64,000 bases of DNA from G965215055 sp965215055 (GCA_965215055.1 OZ244046.1:1116001-1180000), one strand, 5' to 3'; positions 16,201 to 26,490 are shown, counted from the first letter of the stretch. The notes: generated by a model from the letters alone, not told the origin. Program-made: numbers and translations.

Positions 16201-18846
16201 ATGAGTGACATCGATCCGCAAGAGACGCAGGAATGGCTTGATGCCTTGCAAGCCATTCTGGAGCGGGACGGCGCACAGCGGGCTCACTACGTCATTGAGC
16301 AGCTCATCCACAGTGCACGCATCGCCGGGGTAAACCTGCCCTTCCATAATACCACGGCTTACGTCAATACGATCCCGGTAGACCAGGAGGAACGGCTGCC
16401 TGGTGACCCCAGGATGGAGTACCGCGTGCGTTCCCTGGAACGCTGGAATGCCTTGGCCATGGTGGTGAGAGCGAATAAAAAATTCCCGGAACTGGGTGGA
16501 CATATTTCCACGTATGCCTCCGCAGCAACGCTGACCAGTATCGGTTTTAATCATTTTTTCCGCCCGGCTACCGAGGACTTTGCTGGTGACCTGGTCTATT
16601 TTCAAGGGCACGCTGCACCCGGTGTATATGCCCGCGCCTACCTGGAAGGACGCATTAGCGAGGAGCAGTTGCAGCACTATCGCCGCGAGGTGGAGGGCAA
16701 AGGCCTGTCTTCGTATCCTCACCCATGGCTGATGCCGAATTTCTGGCAGTTTCCGACGGTGTCAATGGGCCTGGCGCCTATCATGGGGATCTATCAAGCG
16801 CGTTTCATGGAGTATCTGCACGACCGCGGCATCATCGACAAGGGTAATCGCAAGGTGTGGGTCTTCACGGGTGACGGCGAGATGGATGAGCCGGAGGCAC
16901 TCGGAGCCATTTCACTGGCCGCACGCGAGGAACTCGATAACCTTATTTTCGTCGTCAATTGCAATTTGCAACGCCTGGATGGCCCGGTACGCGGCAATAG
17001 CAAGATTATCCAGGAGCTTGAGGGCAGCTTTCGCGGTGCCGGCTGGAACGTTATCAAGGTGCTTTGGGGCAGTAACTGGGATCCGCTACTGGCGCAAGAC
17101 AAGGAGGGTATCTTGCGCAAGCGCATGGAGGAGGCCCTGGACGGCGATTACCAAAACTACCGTGCCAAGGGCGGTGCCTATGTACGGGAGCATTTTTTCG
17201 GGAAGTACCCTCAGCTTGACAGGCTTATCAGGAATATGACTGATGATGATATCTGGCGCCTGAACCGTGGTGGACACGATCAGCAAAAGGTGTACGCCGC
17301 TTATGCAGCAGCAGTAAAGCACCAGGGTCAACCGACTGTCATCCTGGCAAAAACTGTCAAGGGATACGGTCTGGGTGAAAGTGGCGAAAGCCTGAATATT
17401 GCCCATCAATTGAAAAAACCGGCGAAGGAGTCGCTCATCGCATTTCGAGATCGGTACCGCATTCCATTTGAAGATGAGGAGTTGGAAGACGTGCCTTTTT
17501 ACAAACCCTCGGAAAATAGTGCCGAGATGCGTTACTTGAAAAAATTGCGCACCAAGCTGCTCGGTGAATTGCCAAAGCGAACGACAACAAAAGTCAAGTT
17601 GCAGGTTCCATCCCTGGAGATCTTCAAGGATTTGCTGACTGGCAACGGGGAACGCGAATTTTCAACGACCCTGGCGTTCGTAAGGATTTTGTTTGCCCTG
17701 ACGCGGGACAAGTCCATCACCAAGCATATCGTCCCTATCGTGCCGGATGAGGCGCGTACTTTCGGCATGGAGGGTTTATTCCGCAGCATGGGAATATATG
17801 CGCACAAGGGGCAGCTTTATGACCCCGTCGACGCAGATGAGTTGCTGCCTTACCGTGAAGACAGGGCCGGTCAAATACTGGAGGAAGGAATTACCGAGGC
17901 GGGGGCGATGTCTTCGTGGATTGCCGCAGCGACTTCGTACAGTTCACACAATATGCCGATGGTTCCATTCTATGTCTTTTATTCCATGTTCGGCTTTCAG
18001 CGCGTTGGGGACCTGGCCTGGGCAGCAGGTGACAGCCGGGCCCGCGGGTTTTTAATCGGTGGCACGGCAGGGCGTACCACGCTTGCAGGGGAAGGTCTGC
18101 AGCACCAGGACGGGCATAGCCACCTGCTGGCTTCCACTATCCCGAACTGCCGCGCTTATGATCCGGCTTTCGCCTATGAGCTTGCCGTTATTGTGCATCA
18201 CGCACTTGAAACCATGTACGTCCAGCAACTGGATTATTACTACTACATTACCGTGATGAATGAAGCTTACGTGCACCCGTCCATGCCGGCCGGTTGTGAA
18301 GAAGGGATTATCAGCGGGATGTATCTTTTGCATAAAACGACGCCGCAAAAGGCACACGTGCAACTGCTTGGCAGCGGTGCAATCCTGCGAGAGGTCATAC
18401 GGGCAGGTGAAATGTTGCAGCAGGAGTTTGATATCACGGCAGACGTCTGGAGCGTTACCAGCTTTAACAGGTTACGCCAGGATGGCATGAAGACTCAGCG
18501 CTGGAACATGTTGCACCCGCAAGACCCTCCGAAGATCGCGTACGTGGAGCAGTGCCTGGAAAATGCGCCGGGGCCGGTCATCGCGGCATCGGATTATATG
18601 AAGATCCATGCCGACCAGATTCGCCCTTATGTAAAAGCAAGGTACGTGGTCCTGGGTACGGATGGCTTCGGCCGCAGCGATACGCGCCAACAATTGCGTA
18701 ATTTCTTTGAGGTGGACGCGCGCTACATTGTCCTGGCCGCCGTACACGCGCTCGTGGAGGAAAATGCGGTCGACAGGTCCCTGGTGAAGGCCGTGTTGGA
18801 AAAATACGATATCGACCCCGAAAAACCTGCACCAGTAGTTTCATGA
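16201..18846 (+). CDS. aceE: pyruvate dehydrogenase E1 component (homodimeric type)
   Basis: Thiamine-diphosphate enzyme that decarboxylates pyruvate and acetylates the lipoyl arm of E2. The 881 residues match the 887-residue E. coli AceE. The ThDP/Mg motif is GDGEMDEPEALG, extending to the asparagine of FVVNCNLQRLDGP. The signature GHISTYASAATL is near residue 98. A TTG at 16186 is in frame, but ATG 16201 is preferred. aceF starts 8 bases after the stop. No E3 (lpd) gene follows, so that subunit must be encoded elsewhere. Confidence 0.97.
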   Translation: MSDIDPQETQEWLDALQAILERDGAQRAHYVIEQLIHSARIAGVNLPFHNTTAYVNTIPVDQEERLPGDPRMEYRVRSLERWNALAMVVRANKKFPELGGHISTYASAATLTSIGFNHFFRPATEDFAGDLVYFQGHAAPGVYARAYLEGRISEEQLQHYRREVEGKGLSSYPHPWLMPNFWQFPTVSMGLAPIMGIYQARFMEYLHDRGIIDKGNRKVWVFTGDGEMDEPEALGAISLAAREELDNLIFVVNCNLQRLDGPVRGNSKIIQELEGSFRGAGWNVIKVLWGSNWDPLLAQDKEGILRKRMEEALDGDYQNYRAKGGAYVREHFFGKYPQLDRLIRNMTDDDIWRLNRGGHDQQKVYAAYAAAVKHQGQPTVILAKTVKGYGLGESGESLNIAHQLKKPAKESLIAFRDRYRIPFEDEELEDVPFYKPSENSAEMRYLKKLRTKLLGELPKRTTTKVKLQVPSLEIFKDLLTGNGEREFSTTLAFVRILFALTRDKSITKHIVPIVPDEARTFGMEGLFRSMGIYAHKGQLYDPVDADELLPYREDRAGQILEEGITEAGAMSSWIAAATSYSSHNMPMVPFYVFYSMFGFQRVGDLAWAAGDSRARGFLIGGTAGRTTLAGEGLQHQDGHSHLLASTIPNCRAYDPAFAYELAVIVHHALETMYVQQLDYYYYITVMNEAYVHPSMPAGCEEGIISGMYLLHKTTPQKAHVQLLGSGAILREVIRAGEMLQQEFDITADVWSVTSFNRLRQDGMKTQRWNMLHPQDPPKIAYVEQCLENAPGPVIAASDYMKIHADQIRPYVKARYVVLGTDGFGRSDTRQQLRNFFEVDARYIVLAAVHALVEENAVDRSLVKAVLEKYDIDPEKPAPVVS

Positions 18847-18854
18847 TGTAGACA

Positions 18855-20090
18855 ATGACGAGGCTTGAGGAAATACGTGTCACTGATATCGAGGATTTCG
18901 ATTCCGTTGACGTGGTGGAGGTGTTGGTCAAGGCAGGTGAGCACGTGGAGGTTAATCAACCGCTTGTGACCCTGGAGAGTGAAAAGGCGATGATGGAGTT
19001 TCCTTCTCCATATGCCGGGGTGGTGCAAAAGGTCAAGGTAAACAAAGGCGGGAATATCCGCCAAGACGACGTCCTGGTAGTTCTCGAAGTTGCCGTGGAA
19101 GAGCCTTCTCCTGGCCAAGAGCTCACTCCCGAAACTACGCCGACAGAAAAGGCACCCACCACGCAGGAGGAGCCTCATCAGTCTCTTGCAAATGCCCAAC
19201 GTTCAGACGGGTCGGAGCCCGCTTATGCAAGCCCCGGTGTGTATCAGTATGCACGCGAGCTCGGGGTAACGCTTGACCAGGTGCAAGGCAGTGGACGACA
19301 GCAAAGGGTAATGAAGAAGGACGTACAAGATCACGTGCGTACCAAGTTGCAGGGAAAAACCGCCCAGGCAAAACTCTCCAACTTCTCATCTTTGGGCGAG
19401 ACGGAAGCCGTAGCACTGACCAAGGTTCAAAAGCTCACTGCCGATAATATGCTGGCTGCCTGGCAAAGTATTCCACACGTAACTCATTTTGAACGGGCCG
19501 ACGTCACGCTGCTGGAACAACGACGCAGGCAGTTGGCCGAGGAGTTGAAAAAGAAGGGTGTCAAGCTCACGCCACTGGCGTTCGTAATAAAGGCACTGGT
19601 CGCCACGCTTAAACGCTTTCCCCGATTCAATGCTGCATTTGACCCCACATCGGAACAACTCATTCTGAAAAAGTGGTTTCACGTCGGTGTCGCGGTGGAT
19701 ACTCCGGAAGGCCTGCTGGTGCCCGTGTTACGGGACGTTGATAAAAAAACTGTCGTACAGGTCGCCGCGGAGTTGGTGCAAATCAGTGATCTTGCCAGGA
19801 GCAGAAAGCTCACTCCAAAACACTTGACGGGTGCCAGTATGACGATTTCAAGCCTGGGGAATATAGGTGGACGAGCGTTTACGCCGATTATCAATCCCCC
19901 TGAGGTGGCAATACTGGGGGTGTCCAAGATGATTGTACGGCAAGAGGTTGTCGCAACCGGTACAAGACAACAGGTATCATTGCCTCTCTCTTTGTCTTAT
20001 GACCACAGGGTGATAAACGGTGCCGAAGCAGCACGTTTTTGTGCGCATTTGAAAGCTGTCCTGGAAGATACCTGGAAACTTGCTTTTTAG
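18855..20090 (+). CDS. aceF: dihydrolipoyllysine acetyltransferase, pyruvate dehydrogenase E2
   Basis: 411 residues with one lipoyl domain (lipoyl lysine K44 in LESEKAMMEFPS), an Ala/Pro/Glu-rich linker, a peripheral-subunit-binding domain (YASPGVYQYARELGV...) and the catalytic domain. The E. coli enzyme has three lipoyl domains, so this is a short form. The active-site motif reads DHRVINGAEA, with Asn where many E2 proteins have Asp; as I recall, Azotobacter and Pseudomonas E2p also have Asn there. It is cotranscribed with aceE, and ald follows after 18 bases. Confidence 0.95.
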   Translation: MTRLEEIRVTDIEDFDSVDVVEVLVKAGEHVEVNQPLVTLESEKAMMEFPSPYAGVVQKVKVNKGGNIRQDDVLVVLEVAVEEPSPGQELTPETTPTEKAPTTQEEPHQSLANAQRSDGSEPAYASPGVYQYARELGVTLDQVQGSGRQQRVMKKDVQDHVRTKLQGKTAQAKLSNFSSLGETEAVALTKVQKLTADNMLAAWQSIPHVTHFERADVTLLEQRRRQLAEELKKKGVKLTPLAFVIKALVATLKRFPRFNAAFDPTSEQLILKKWFHVGVAVDTPEGLLVPVLRDVDKKTVVQVAAELVQISDLARSRKLTPKHLTGASMTISSLGNIGGRAFTPIINPPEVAILGVSKMIVRQEVVATGTRQQVSLPLSLSYDHRVINGAEAARFCAHLKAVLEDTWKLAF

Positions 20091-20108
20091 GGTATCGGCT
20101 ACCTTCCC

Positions 20109-21209
20109 ATGCGCGTCGGAGTTCCCAAGGAAACCAAGCCGGATGAGTACCGTGTCTCGCTATTACCCGTAGGTGCGCATCTGCTGACGGAAGACGGTCA
20201 CGAGGTGCTACTGGAAACACAAGCGGGTTACGGCAGCGGCTATCGCGATGAGGAATACCTGGAGGCAGGAGCGAAAATCGTGGATTCGGCCAAGATGATA
20301 TTTGACGAGTGTGATTTGCTGGTAAAGGTTAAAGAACCACAGCAGGAGGAGCTGGACAGGGCGTCGCCTTCACAGATTATATTCGGTTATTTCCATTTTG
20401 CCAGTTCGCGAACGTTGACTGAAAAATGCCTGCATAAAAATATCACGGCACTTGCCTATGAAACTCTCAGTGACAGGCACGGGCAGCTACCACTGCTGAA
20501 ACCGATGAGTGAGGTGGCAGGCAAGATGTCGATCCAGGAGGGTGCGAAGTGCCTGGAAAATCCTATGCTGGGACAGGGTATATTGCTCGGAGGCGTTGCA
20601 GGTGTTGCACCAGCGAACGTGGTTGTTCTTGGAGCCGGTGTCGTTGGGTCCAACGCGGCTCGCACGGCCGCAGGTCTTGGTGCAAACGTGGTGGTCATGG
20701 ACGTCGACACTGAAAAACTCCGGTACCTGGACGAGGTAATGCCCGATAATGTCACGACTATCTATTCTGATCCACATTCTATAGAGCGGTTTGTATTACA
20801 GGCGGACCTGGTGATTGGTGCACCACTTGTGCCAGGAGGACGCACGCCCAGGCTGATTGACAGGGATTTTCTCGGAAAAATGAAGCGAGGTGCGGCATTG
20901 ATAGACGTTGCCATTGACCAGGGCGGTTGTTTTGAAACAAGTAGACCGACTACGCATCACGACCCTGTGTACGTTGTTGATGATATCGTACATTATTGCG
21001 TTACTAATATTCCAGGCGCGGTAAGCCGTACCAGTAGCCAGGCGTTGTGCAACGCGACGCTGCCTTACATACGCAAGCTCTGTAACTTGGGATTGGACGA
21101 TTTTCTTGGCGAAGGCAGGGGGTTGCGCAACGCGCTGAATATGCATGCAGGGAAAATCAAGCACCTGGGCGTTGCCAATACTTTCCCTGATCTCCCTAAC
21201 AGTTTTTAG
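20109..21209 (+). CDS. ald: alanine dehydrogenase
   Basis: NAD-dependent interconversion of L-alanine and pyruvate plus ammonia. 366 residues. N-terminal MRVGVPKETKPDEYRVSLLP, the active-site lysine in LLVKVKEPQ, catalytic histidine in IFGYFHFASS, the Rossmann motif VVVLGAGVVGSNAA, and the C-terminal signature VDDIVHYCVTNIPGAVSRTSS. The gene follows aceEF closely, so alanine-derived pyruvate would feed directly into pyruvate dehydrogenase. An aceEF-ald grouping is not the usual neighbourhood of ald, but the frames and spacing are clean. Confidence 0.95.
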   Translation: MRVGVPKETKPDEYRVSLLPVGAHLLTEDGHEVLLETQAGYGSGYRDEEYLEAGAKIVDSAKMIFDECDLLVKVKEPQQEELDRASPSQIIFGYFHFASSRTLTEKCLHKNITALAYETLSDRHGQLPLLKPMSEVAGKMSIQEGAKCLENPMLGQGILLGGVAGVAPANVVVLGAGVVGSNAARTAAGLGANVVVMDVDTEKLRYLDEVMPDNVTTIYSDPHSIERFVLQADLVIGAPLVPGGRTPRLIDRDFLGKMKRGAALIDVAIDQGGCFETSRPTTHHDPVYVVDDIVHYCVTNIPGAVSRTSSQALCNATLPYIRKLCNLGLDDFLGEGRGLRNALNMHAGKIKHLGVANTFPDLPNSF

Positions 21210-21218
21210 AGGGGTGGG

Positions 21219-21295
21219 TGGTGGGCCCGGTAGGACTCGAACCTACGACCAAAGGATTATGAGTCCTCTGCTCTAACCAACTGAGCTACAGGCCC
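21219..21295 (-). tRNA. tRNA with CAU anticodon, probably tRNA-Ile2 (lysidine-modified)
   Basis: A full cloverleaf reads on the minus strand from 21295 to 21219: acceptor GGGCCTG pairing with CGGGCCC (one G-U), D arm GCTCAGTTGGTTAGAGC, anticodon arm GAGGACTCATAATCCTT with anticodon CAT, T arm GTAGGTTCGAGTCCTAC, discriminator A and an encoded CCA. CAT may be elongator Met, initiator or Ile2. Initiator is excluded by the paired 1-72. The G/C-rich acceptor and the AGGACTCATAATCCTTTGGTC core resemble Ile2 of other gammaproteobacteria more than elongator Met. The strand is opposite to both neighbouring genes. Confidence 0.85.
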
Positions 21296-21533
21296 CGTGA
21301 AGTTTTCGATAATGCGTGCGCCGGACGGCATCGAGCAGGCGGCCAAAGCGGTCTCCGACGGCAGTTTCTTTCATGCAAGCCATTGTAGCGACAACGGCTT
21401 CATCTCACAATCGGAAGCGAGGTCGCCTGACGACCCTGTGCAGTGTCACGGCCAGATAATGTACAGGAGTGCGAACCTGACAGGATGTCTAATCCCTCTT
21501 GCCAATATCCTTTCTCCGTGATAATCCTGGTTT
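21296..21533. other. non-coding gap between tRNA and putA
   Basis: 238 bases that must hold the tRNA promoter (minus strand) and the putA promoter (plus strand). I see no open frame with coding character, no hairpin-plus-T-run terminator and no recognisable operator. Short frames here continue into putA in the wrong phase and are not genes. Confidence 0.6.
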
Positions 21534-24500
21534 ATGGATTCCACCCTGCTGCAGGCTATCCACGAACACTACCTGCGGGACGAAGACAACGTCGTTTCGG
21601 ACCTGCAGACGCTTGCCCGTTCCTCCGCCCGGGTTTCGCATCACATTAATGAGGAGGCCCGCCGCCTGGTGCAGGAGGTGCGCTCCCGGCCCAAACGCCT
21701 GTCTCCCCTGGAACGCCTGCTGACGGAATATGAGCTGACTACCGATGAAGGCATGCTGCTGATGTGCCTGGCGGAAACCCTGCTGCGGATACCGGACAAG
21801 GGTACCGCCGATCTGCTTATTGCCGACAAGATCAAGTGTGCCGACTGGGAAAAACATCTTGATCACAGGGACCTGCTCGTCAATGCCTCCACCTGGGGCC
21901 TGATACTGAGCGGACGCATACTGGCGAACTTGCCTTCAGCAGCATCGGACCAGGAGAACGTCTGGCGTGGCATGCTGGCACGTCTCGGCGAGCCAGTCAT
22001 TCGCAATACTATCCGGCTGGCCATGCGTATCATCGGCAACCAGTTTGTCATGGGTGAAACCATCGAGAAGGCGCTGGAACGGGCAAGTGCGGATGGCCGC
22101 ATTTTCGAAGATTTTTCCTTTGACATGCTGGGGGAAGCTGCTCTCACCAGTGCTGAAGCTGAGGGCTACCTGGCTTCTTATCTGCACGCAATTGAATCCA
22201 TTGACAACACGGCTGATGATCAACACGACCTGGGGGTTTCCGTCAAGCTCTCGGCACTGTGCCCTCGTTTTGATGTTTTCCACTGGCGGCGGGCACGCAG
22301 GGAGCTTGTTGACAAATTGGGACAACTGGCCCGTGCCGCTGGAGAAAAGGAAATTTTCCTGACGGTCGACGCGGAAGAAAGTGAAAAATTGATGTTGAGC
22401 CTCGAGGTATTTGCCGAGGTATTAGGTGATCGCGCCAACAGGGACTGGCACGGGCTTGGCCTTGCCGTGCAAGCGTACCAGAAACGTGCCATACCGGTTC
22501 TGCACTGGCTGGAGTCTCTTGCCAGGAAAACGGAATGCAGGATTCCCGTACGACTGGTCAAGGGCGCTTACTGGGACACGGAAATCAAGCTCGCACAGGT
22601 CCGGGGACTGGAAGACTTTCCGGTGTTTACCCGTAAATGTAATACTGATCTGTCATATCTCGCTGCCATTCTTACACTGTCTGAATTGAAGGACTGGTTG
22701 CAGCCCCAGTTCGCCACGCATAATGCTTACAGCGTTGCCTGTGTAAAAGCCTTTTTTTCACCTGGTGAATGCGAATTCCAACGCCTGCATGGTATGGGTG
22801 AAGCCCTGTACGAAGTCCTGAATGATAATACGGACACGCCTTACCGCTGCCGGGTCTACGCACCTGTTGGCAATCATGATGTCCTGCTGCCTTACCTAGC
22901 AAGACGTCTGTTGGAAAACGGGGCCAGTACTTCTTTCGTACATCGCATTGCAGACCAGGATGTACCAGCAGACGCGATCGTGGCTGATCCCATGGCACAG
23001 GTCCATCAGAATACGGGACAACACCGCCACCCCGCTGTGGTCATGCCGGCGCAGATGTTTCAACCCAAGCGCAGGAATTCACCCGGTATCAATCTGGCTG
23101 ACAGGACTATAGTCGCAAGGCTGCTGGAGGACATCGAGAAAAATTCCATCGCTGCCATCGAGAAAGGTAAGCAACCTGGTGGTACGGTCATGCCGGTATT
23201 ACAACCCGCAACTGGCCGTGTTATCGGGGAAACGCTGTTTCCAGCAGCAGATGTCATAGATGCTGCCATCAATAGCGCTGCTTCAGCCTGGCAACACTGG
23301 GAAAGCAAGCCAGCAGAGTCACGCGCCACTTTACTGGAGAAAACTGCTGAGCTACTGGAAGCGAACCGACCTCGCTTGCTGTCTCTGTGCATGCGCGAAG
23401 CAGGCAAGACGATCAGCGATGCGCATGACGAAGTTCGCGAGGCGATTGACTTTTTGCATTTTTACGCTGCCGAATGCCGGCGCCTGTTTGACGTACCACG
23501 GTCTTTGCCAGGGCCGGTGGGTGAAGACAACCGGATGCTGCTGCGAGGTAAAGGTGTGTTTTTCTGTATCAGCCCCTGGAATTTCCCGATTGCCATCTTT
23601 ACTGGCCAGGTTGCAGCTGCCCTGGCTGCCGGCAACACGGTACTGGCCAAGCCGGCTGAATATACTACTGCCATCGCCGAAGCCGTCACCGCGCTATTCC
23701 ATGAAGCAGGCGTCCCTGAAGATGTACTCCATTGCATACCTGGAGAGGGGCCGAATGTCGCTGCACAGGTTCTGCCAAATAAGCACATCGCGGGAGTCGC
23801 ATTTACCGGGTCTGGGGAGGTGGCCAGGAGTATTACCCGCAAGTTGGCTGAGCGAACCGGTCCCATTCCCACTTTTATTGCTGAAACCGGTGGTATCAAC
23901 GCTATGCTTGTAGATAGCACGGCCCTGCCTGAACAAGTGGTAAGGGATGCAGTGCAGTCTGCATTCAACAGTGCCGGACAACGCTGTTCTGCCCTGCGTG
24001 TACTGTACCTGCAGGAAGAAATCGCTGATCATGTTACTTCTCTCATTCGCGGATGCATGGATGAGCTGGTGCTAGGTGACCCCGCGAACGTTGAAACGGA
24101 TATCGGGCCCGTAATCAGTGCGCAGGCCAGGGATGAAATACAAGCCTATCTCAACACGGCAGCAGCCAGTGGAAGGCTGTTGCACCAGGCAGGAGGAGAT
24201 ATTATCCCGGACAAGGGTTTTTTCGTCGCCCCGGCCCTGGTCAGCCTGGATTGCATCTCTAACCTGGATAAAGAGGTCTTTGGTCCGGTCCTGCACGTCG
24301 TTCGCTTCCAGGGTGAAGATATCATGGCGCTCTGTGATGAAATCAATGCCACGGGTTATGCTCTCACTTTTGGTATTCACAGCCGGATCAACCACCGCAT
24401 AGATGCTGTCAGCAGGCGTATCCTGGCCGGCAATGTCTATGTCAACAGGAATATGATTGGTGCCGTGGTTGAATCCCAGCCTTTTGGCGGGAGTTTCCTT

Positions 24501-24623
24501 TCCGGAACCGGCCCCAAGGCAGGTGGCCCCAATTACCTGGTACGCTTCTCCAGGGAACAAAGTGTCAGTAATAACACAGCTGCTATCGGCGGGGACCCTG
24601 AGGTGTTTTCCATCAGTGAATAA
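21534..24623 (+). CDS. putA: bifunctional proline dehydrogenase / L-glutamate gamma-semialdehyde dehydrogenase
   Basis: Oxidises proline to glutamate in two steps with FAD and NAD. 1029 residues. The FAD-dependent proline dehydrogenase barrel covers roughly residues 100-450 (VRLVKGAYWDTEIK, and YRCRVYAPVGNHDVLLPYLARRLLENGAS). The aldehyde dehydrogenase covers about 525-1000, with FCISPWNFPIAIF, GSGEVARSI, catalytic C818 in NSAGQRCSALR, and PFGGSFLSGTGPKAGG. The E. coli protein (1320 residues) starts with a ribbon-helix-helix DNA-binding domain that is absent here, so this PutA should not repress its own gene. A short form of this kind is known in many proteobacteria. Confidence 0.96.
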   Translation: MDSTLLQAIHEHYLRDEDNVVSDLQTLARSSARVSHHINEEARRLVQEVRSRPKRLSPLERLLTEYELTTDEGMLLMCLAETLLRIPDKGTADLLIADKIKCADWEKHLDHRDLLVNASTWGLILSGRILANLPSAASDQENVWRGMLARLGEPVIRNTIRLAMRIIGNQFVMGETIEKALERASADGRIFEDFSFDMLGEAALTSAEAEGYLASYLHAIESIDNTADDQHDLGVSVKLSALCPRFDVFHWRRARRELVDKLGQLARAAGEKEIFLTVDAEESEKLMLSLEVFAEVLGDRANRDWHGLGLAVQAYQKRAIPVLHWLESLARKTECRIPVRLVKGAYWDTEIKLAQVRGLEDFPVFTRKCNTDLSYLAAILTLSELKDWLQPQFATHNAYSVACVKAFFSPGECEFQRLHGMGEALYEVLNDNTDTPYRCRVYAPVGNHDVLLPYLARRLLENGASTSFVHRIADQDVPADAIVADPMAQVHQNTGQHRHPAVVMPAQMFQPKRRNSPGINLADRTIVARLLEDIEKNSIAAIEKGKQPGGTVMPVLQPATGRVIGETLFPAADVIDAAINSAASAWQHWESKPAESRATLLEKTAELLEANRPRLLSLCMREAGKTISDAHDEVREAIDFLHFYAAECRRLFDVPRSLPGPVGEDNRMLLRGKGVFFCISPWNFPIAIFTGQVAAALAAGNTVLAKPAEYTTAIAEAVTALFHEAGVPEDVLHCIPGEGPNVAAQVLPNKHIAGVAFTGSGEVARSITRKLAERTGPIPTFIAETGGINAMLVDSTALPEQVVRDAVQSAFNSAGQRCSALRVLYLQEEIADHVTSLIRGCMDELVLGDPANVETDIGPVISAQARDEIQAYLNTAAASGRLLHQAGGDIIPDKGFFVAPALVSLDCISNLDKEVFGPVLHVVRFQGEDIMALCDEINATGYALTFGIHSRINHRIDAVSRRILAGNVYVNRNMIGAVVESQPFGGSFLSGTGPKAGGPNYLVRFSREQSVSNNTAAIGGDPEVFSISE

Positions 24624-24660
24624 AAAGGTAGTTCCCCTTCAGATCATCAAGATATGATTT

Positions 24661-26490
24661 TTATTCCATTTCAAGGAAGCTGCTCAACTGCCCTGAACGA
24701 CTCGGATGACGAAGTTTGCGCAATGCCTTGGCTTCTATCTGGCGAATGCGCTCACGGGTAACGTCGAATTGTTTACCCACTTCCTCCAGCGTATGGTCCA
24801 TGTTCATGTCGATGCCAAAACGCATGCGCAATACCTTGGCTTCGCGCGGGGTGAGCGATGCAAGTATTTCACGCATGGTTTCACTTAAACCTTCGGAGGA
24901 AGCAGAGTCCACGGGAGATTCAATTTTCACGTCTTCAATAAAGTCGCCCAGATGAGAGTCTTCTTCATCACCAATAGGTGTTTCCATGGAGATCGGCTCT
25001 TTGGCAATCTTCAAAACCTTGCGTACCTTGTCTTCGGGCATTTCCATACGTACGGATAACTCCTCAGGCGTGGGTTCGCGCCCCTTTTCCTGTAGTACCT
25101 GGCGGGAAATACGATTGAGCTTGTTGATGGTTTCAATCATGTGTACGGGAATGCGAATGGTGCGCGCCTGGTCCGCAATGGAGCGGGTAATCGCCTGACG
25201 TATCCACCAGGTTGCATAGGTGGAAAATTTGTAACCGCGACGATATTCGAATTTGTCGACTGCCTTCATTAACCCGATGTTGCCTTCTTGAATCAGGTCC
25301 AGAAATTGCAGCCCTCTGTTGGTATATTTCTTGGCAATTGAAATCACCAAGCGCAAGTTGGCTTCAACCATTTCTTTCTTGGCACGCCGTGCCTTCGCCT
25401 CACCAATCGACATGCGCCGATTGATTTCCTTGATTTCACTAATGGTGATGCCAGTCTCGTTTTCTATGGCAACCAGTTTTTTCTGTTCTTTTACAATTTC
25501 GGACTCCAGTCTGACCAGGGCCTTTGCATATCTGACACGTGACTTGGCATGAGAAGAAACCCATTCCACGTTGGTTTCGTTATCGCTAAATTTTGCAATA
25601 AATTTTGTGCGCGGCATTTTCGCATCACGTACGCAAATCTGCATGATGTGCCGCTCGTGGGAGCGAATTCTCTCTACCGTTTTACGCAGGTCGGCAGCAA
25701 TGATAACTACGACTTTCGGGGTGAGCTTGATGCGGGTGAATTCTTCGGCAAGCCGCTTGCGCGCGTTTGCCAGTCTCTTGGCACTGCTTCTGACACTGGG
25801 GTACGATAATCTTTTATGAAGCTTTCCCATGCCCTTGAAGTATTTGCGCACTTCTTCAAGATCAGGCCCTGTATCCAGTTCTTTCTCGTCTTCGTCCTTG
25901 TTCTCGGCAGCAGCTTTACGCCTGTCTTTGTCGGCCTGACTGGTTTGAATCGCAGGGGAAGGGATTGTATCGGTGTCTTCATCCGGGTCGATAAATCCAA
26001 TAACCAGGTCCGTAAGGCGCAGTTGCTCGGATTCAACCCTGGCATAAAATGCCAGTAGTTTTTCAATGGCGACCGGGTAGTGCCCTACGGCAAGCAGGAC
26101 TTGCCGCAAACCATCTTCAATGCGCTTGGCAATTTCAATCTCGCCTTCCCGCGTTAACAGGTTGACAATGCCCATTTCACGCATGTACATGCGCACGGGG
26201 TCGGTGGTACGGCCAAATTCGCTATCGACCGTAACAAGCGCAGCCGCGGCTTCCTCGGCAACGTCATCGTCCGTGGCGGTATCATCGGCAAGTAACAGGC
26301 TGTCAACATCAGCCGCCTGTTCGAGGACGTTAATGCCCATGTCGTTGATCACGGTCACGATATCTTCTATCTGTTCCGGATCAACGATGCCGCTAGGCAG
26401 GTGATCGTTGACTTCGGCATAGGTAAGAAAGCCTTGTTCCTTGCCCTTGGCAATGAGTTGCTTAATGCCGGATTGCTGATCTTCTTCCAT
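24661..26490 (-). CDS. rpoD: RNA polymerase primary sigma factor (sigma-70)
   Basis: 609 residues with the full primary-sigma layout: region 1.1 (QLIAKGKEQGFLTYAEVNDHLP), region 1.2 (DPVRMYMREMG), a non-conserved region with acidic and Lys-rich stretches, region 2 (NLRLVISIAKKYTNRGLQFLDLIQEGN; -10 recognition YKFSTYATWWIRQAI), region 3 and region 4 (LTPREAKVLRMRFGI and the helix-turn-helix LEEVGKQFDVTRERIRQIEAKALRKLR). It lies 170 bases downstream of dnaG on the same strand, as in the macromolecular-synthesis operon, but rpsU has moved to 35.5 kb. Confidence 0.97.
   Translation of the reverse strand: MEEDQQSGIKQLIAKGKEQGFLTYAEVNDHLPSGIVDPEQIEDIVTVINDMGINVLEQAADVDSLLLADDTATDDDVAEEAAAALVTVDSEFGRTTDPVRMYMREMGIVNLLTREGEIEIAKRIEDGLRQVLLAVGHYPVAIEKLLAFYARVESEQLRLTDLVIGFIDPDEDTDTIPSPAIQTSQADKDRRKAAAENKDEDEKELDTGPDLEEVRKYFKGMGKLHKRLSYPSVRSSAKRLANARKRLAEEFTRIKLTPKVVVIIAADLRKTVERIRSHERHIMQICVRDAKMPRTKFIAKFSDNETNVEWVSSHAKSRVRYAKALVRLESEIVKEQKKLVAIENETGITISEIKEINRRMSIGEAKARRAKKEMVEANLRLVISIAKKYTNRGLQFLDLIQEGNIGLMKAVDKFEYRRGYKFSTYATWWIRQAITRSIADQARTIRIPVHMIETINKLNRISRQVLQEKGREPTPEELSVRMEMPEDKVRKVLKIAKEPISMETPIGDEEDSHLGDFIEDVKIESPVDSASSEGLSETMREILASLTPREAKVLRMRFGIDMNMDHTLEEVGKQFDVTRERIRQIEAKALRKLRHPSRSGQLSSFLEME

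Noticed and set aside
18855..20090. Loss of the active-site aspartate in AceF (DHRVING instead of DHRVIDG)
   Set aside because: Asn at this place is, to my knowledge, normal in the Azotobacter/Pseudomonas type of E2p, so it is not evidence of an inactive enzyme.
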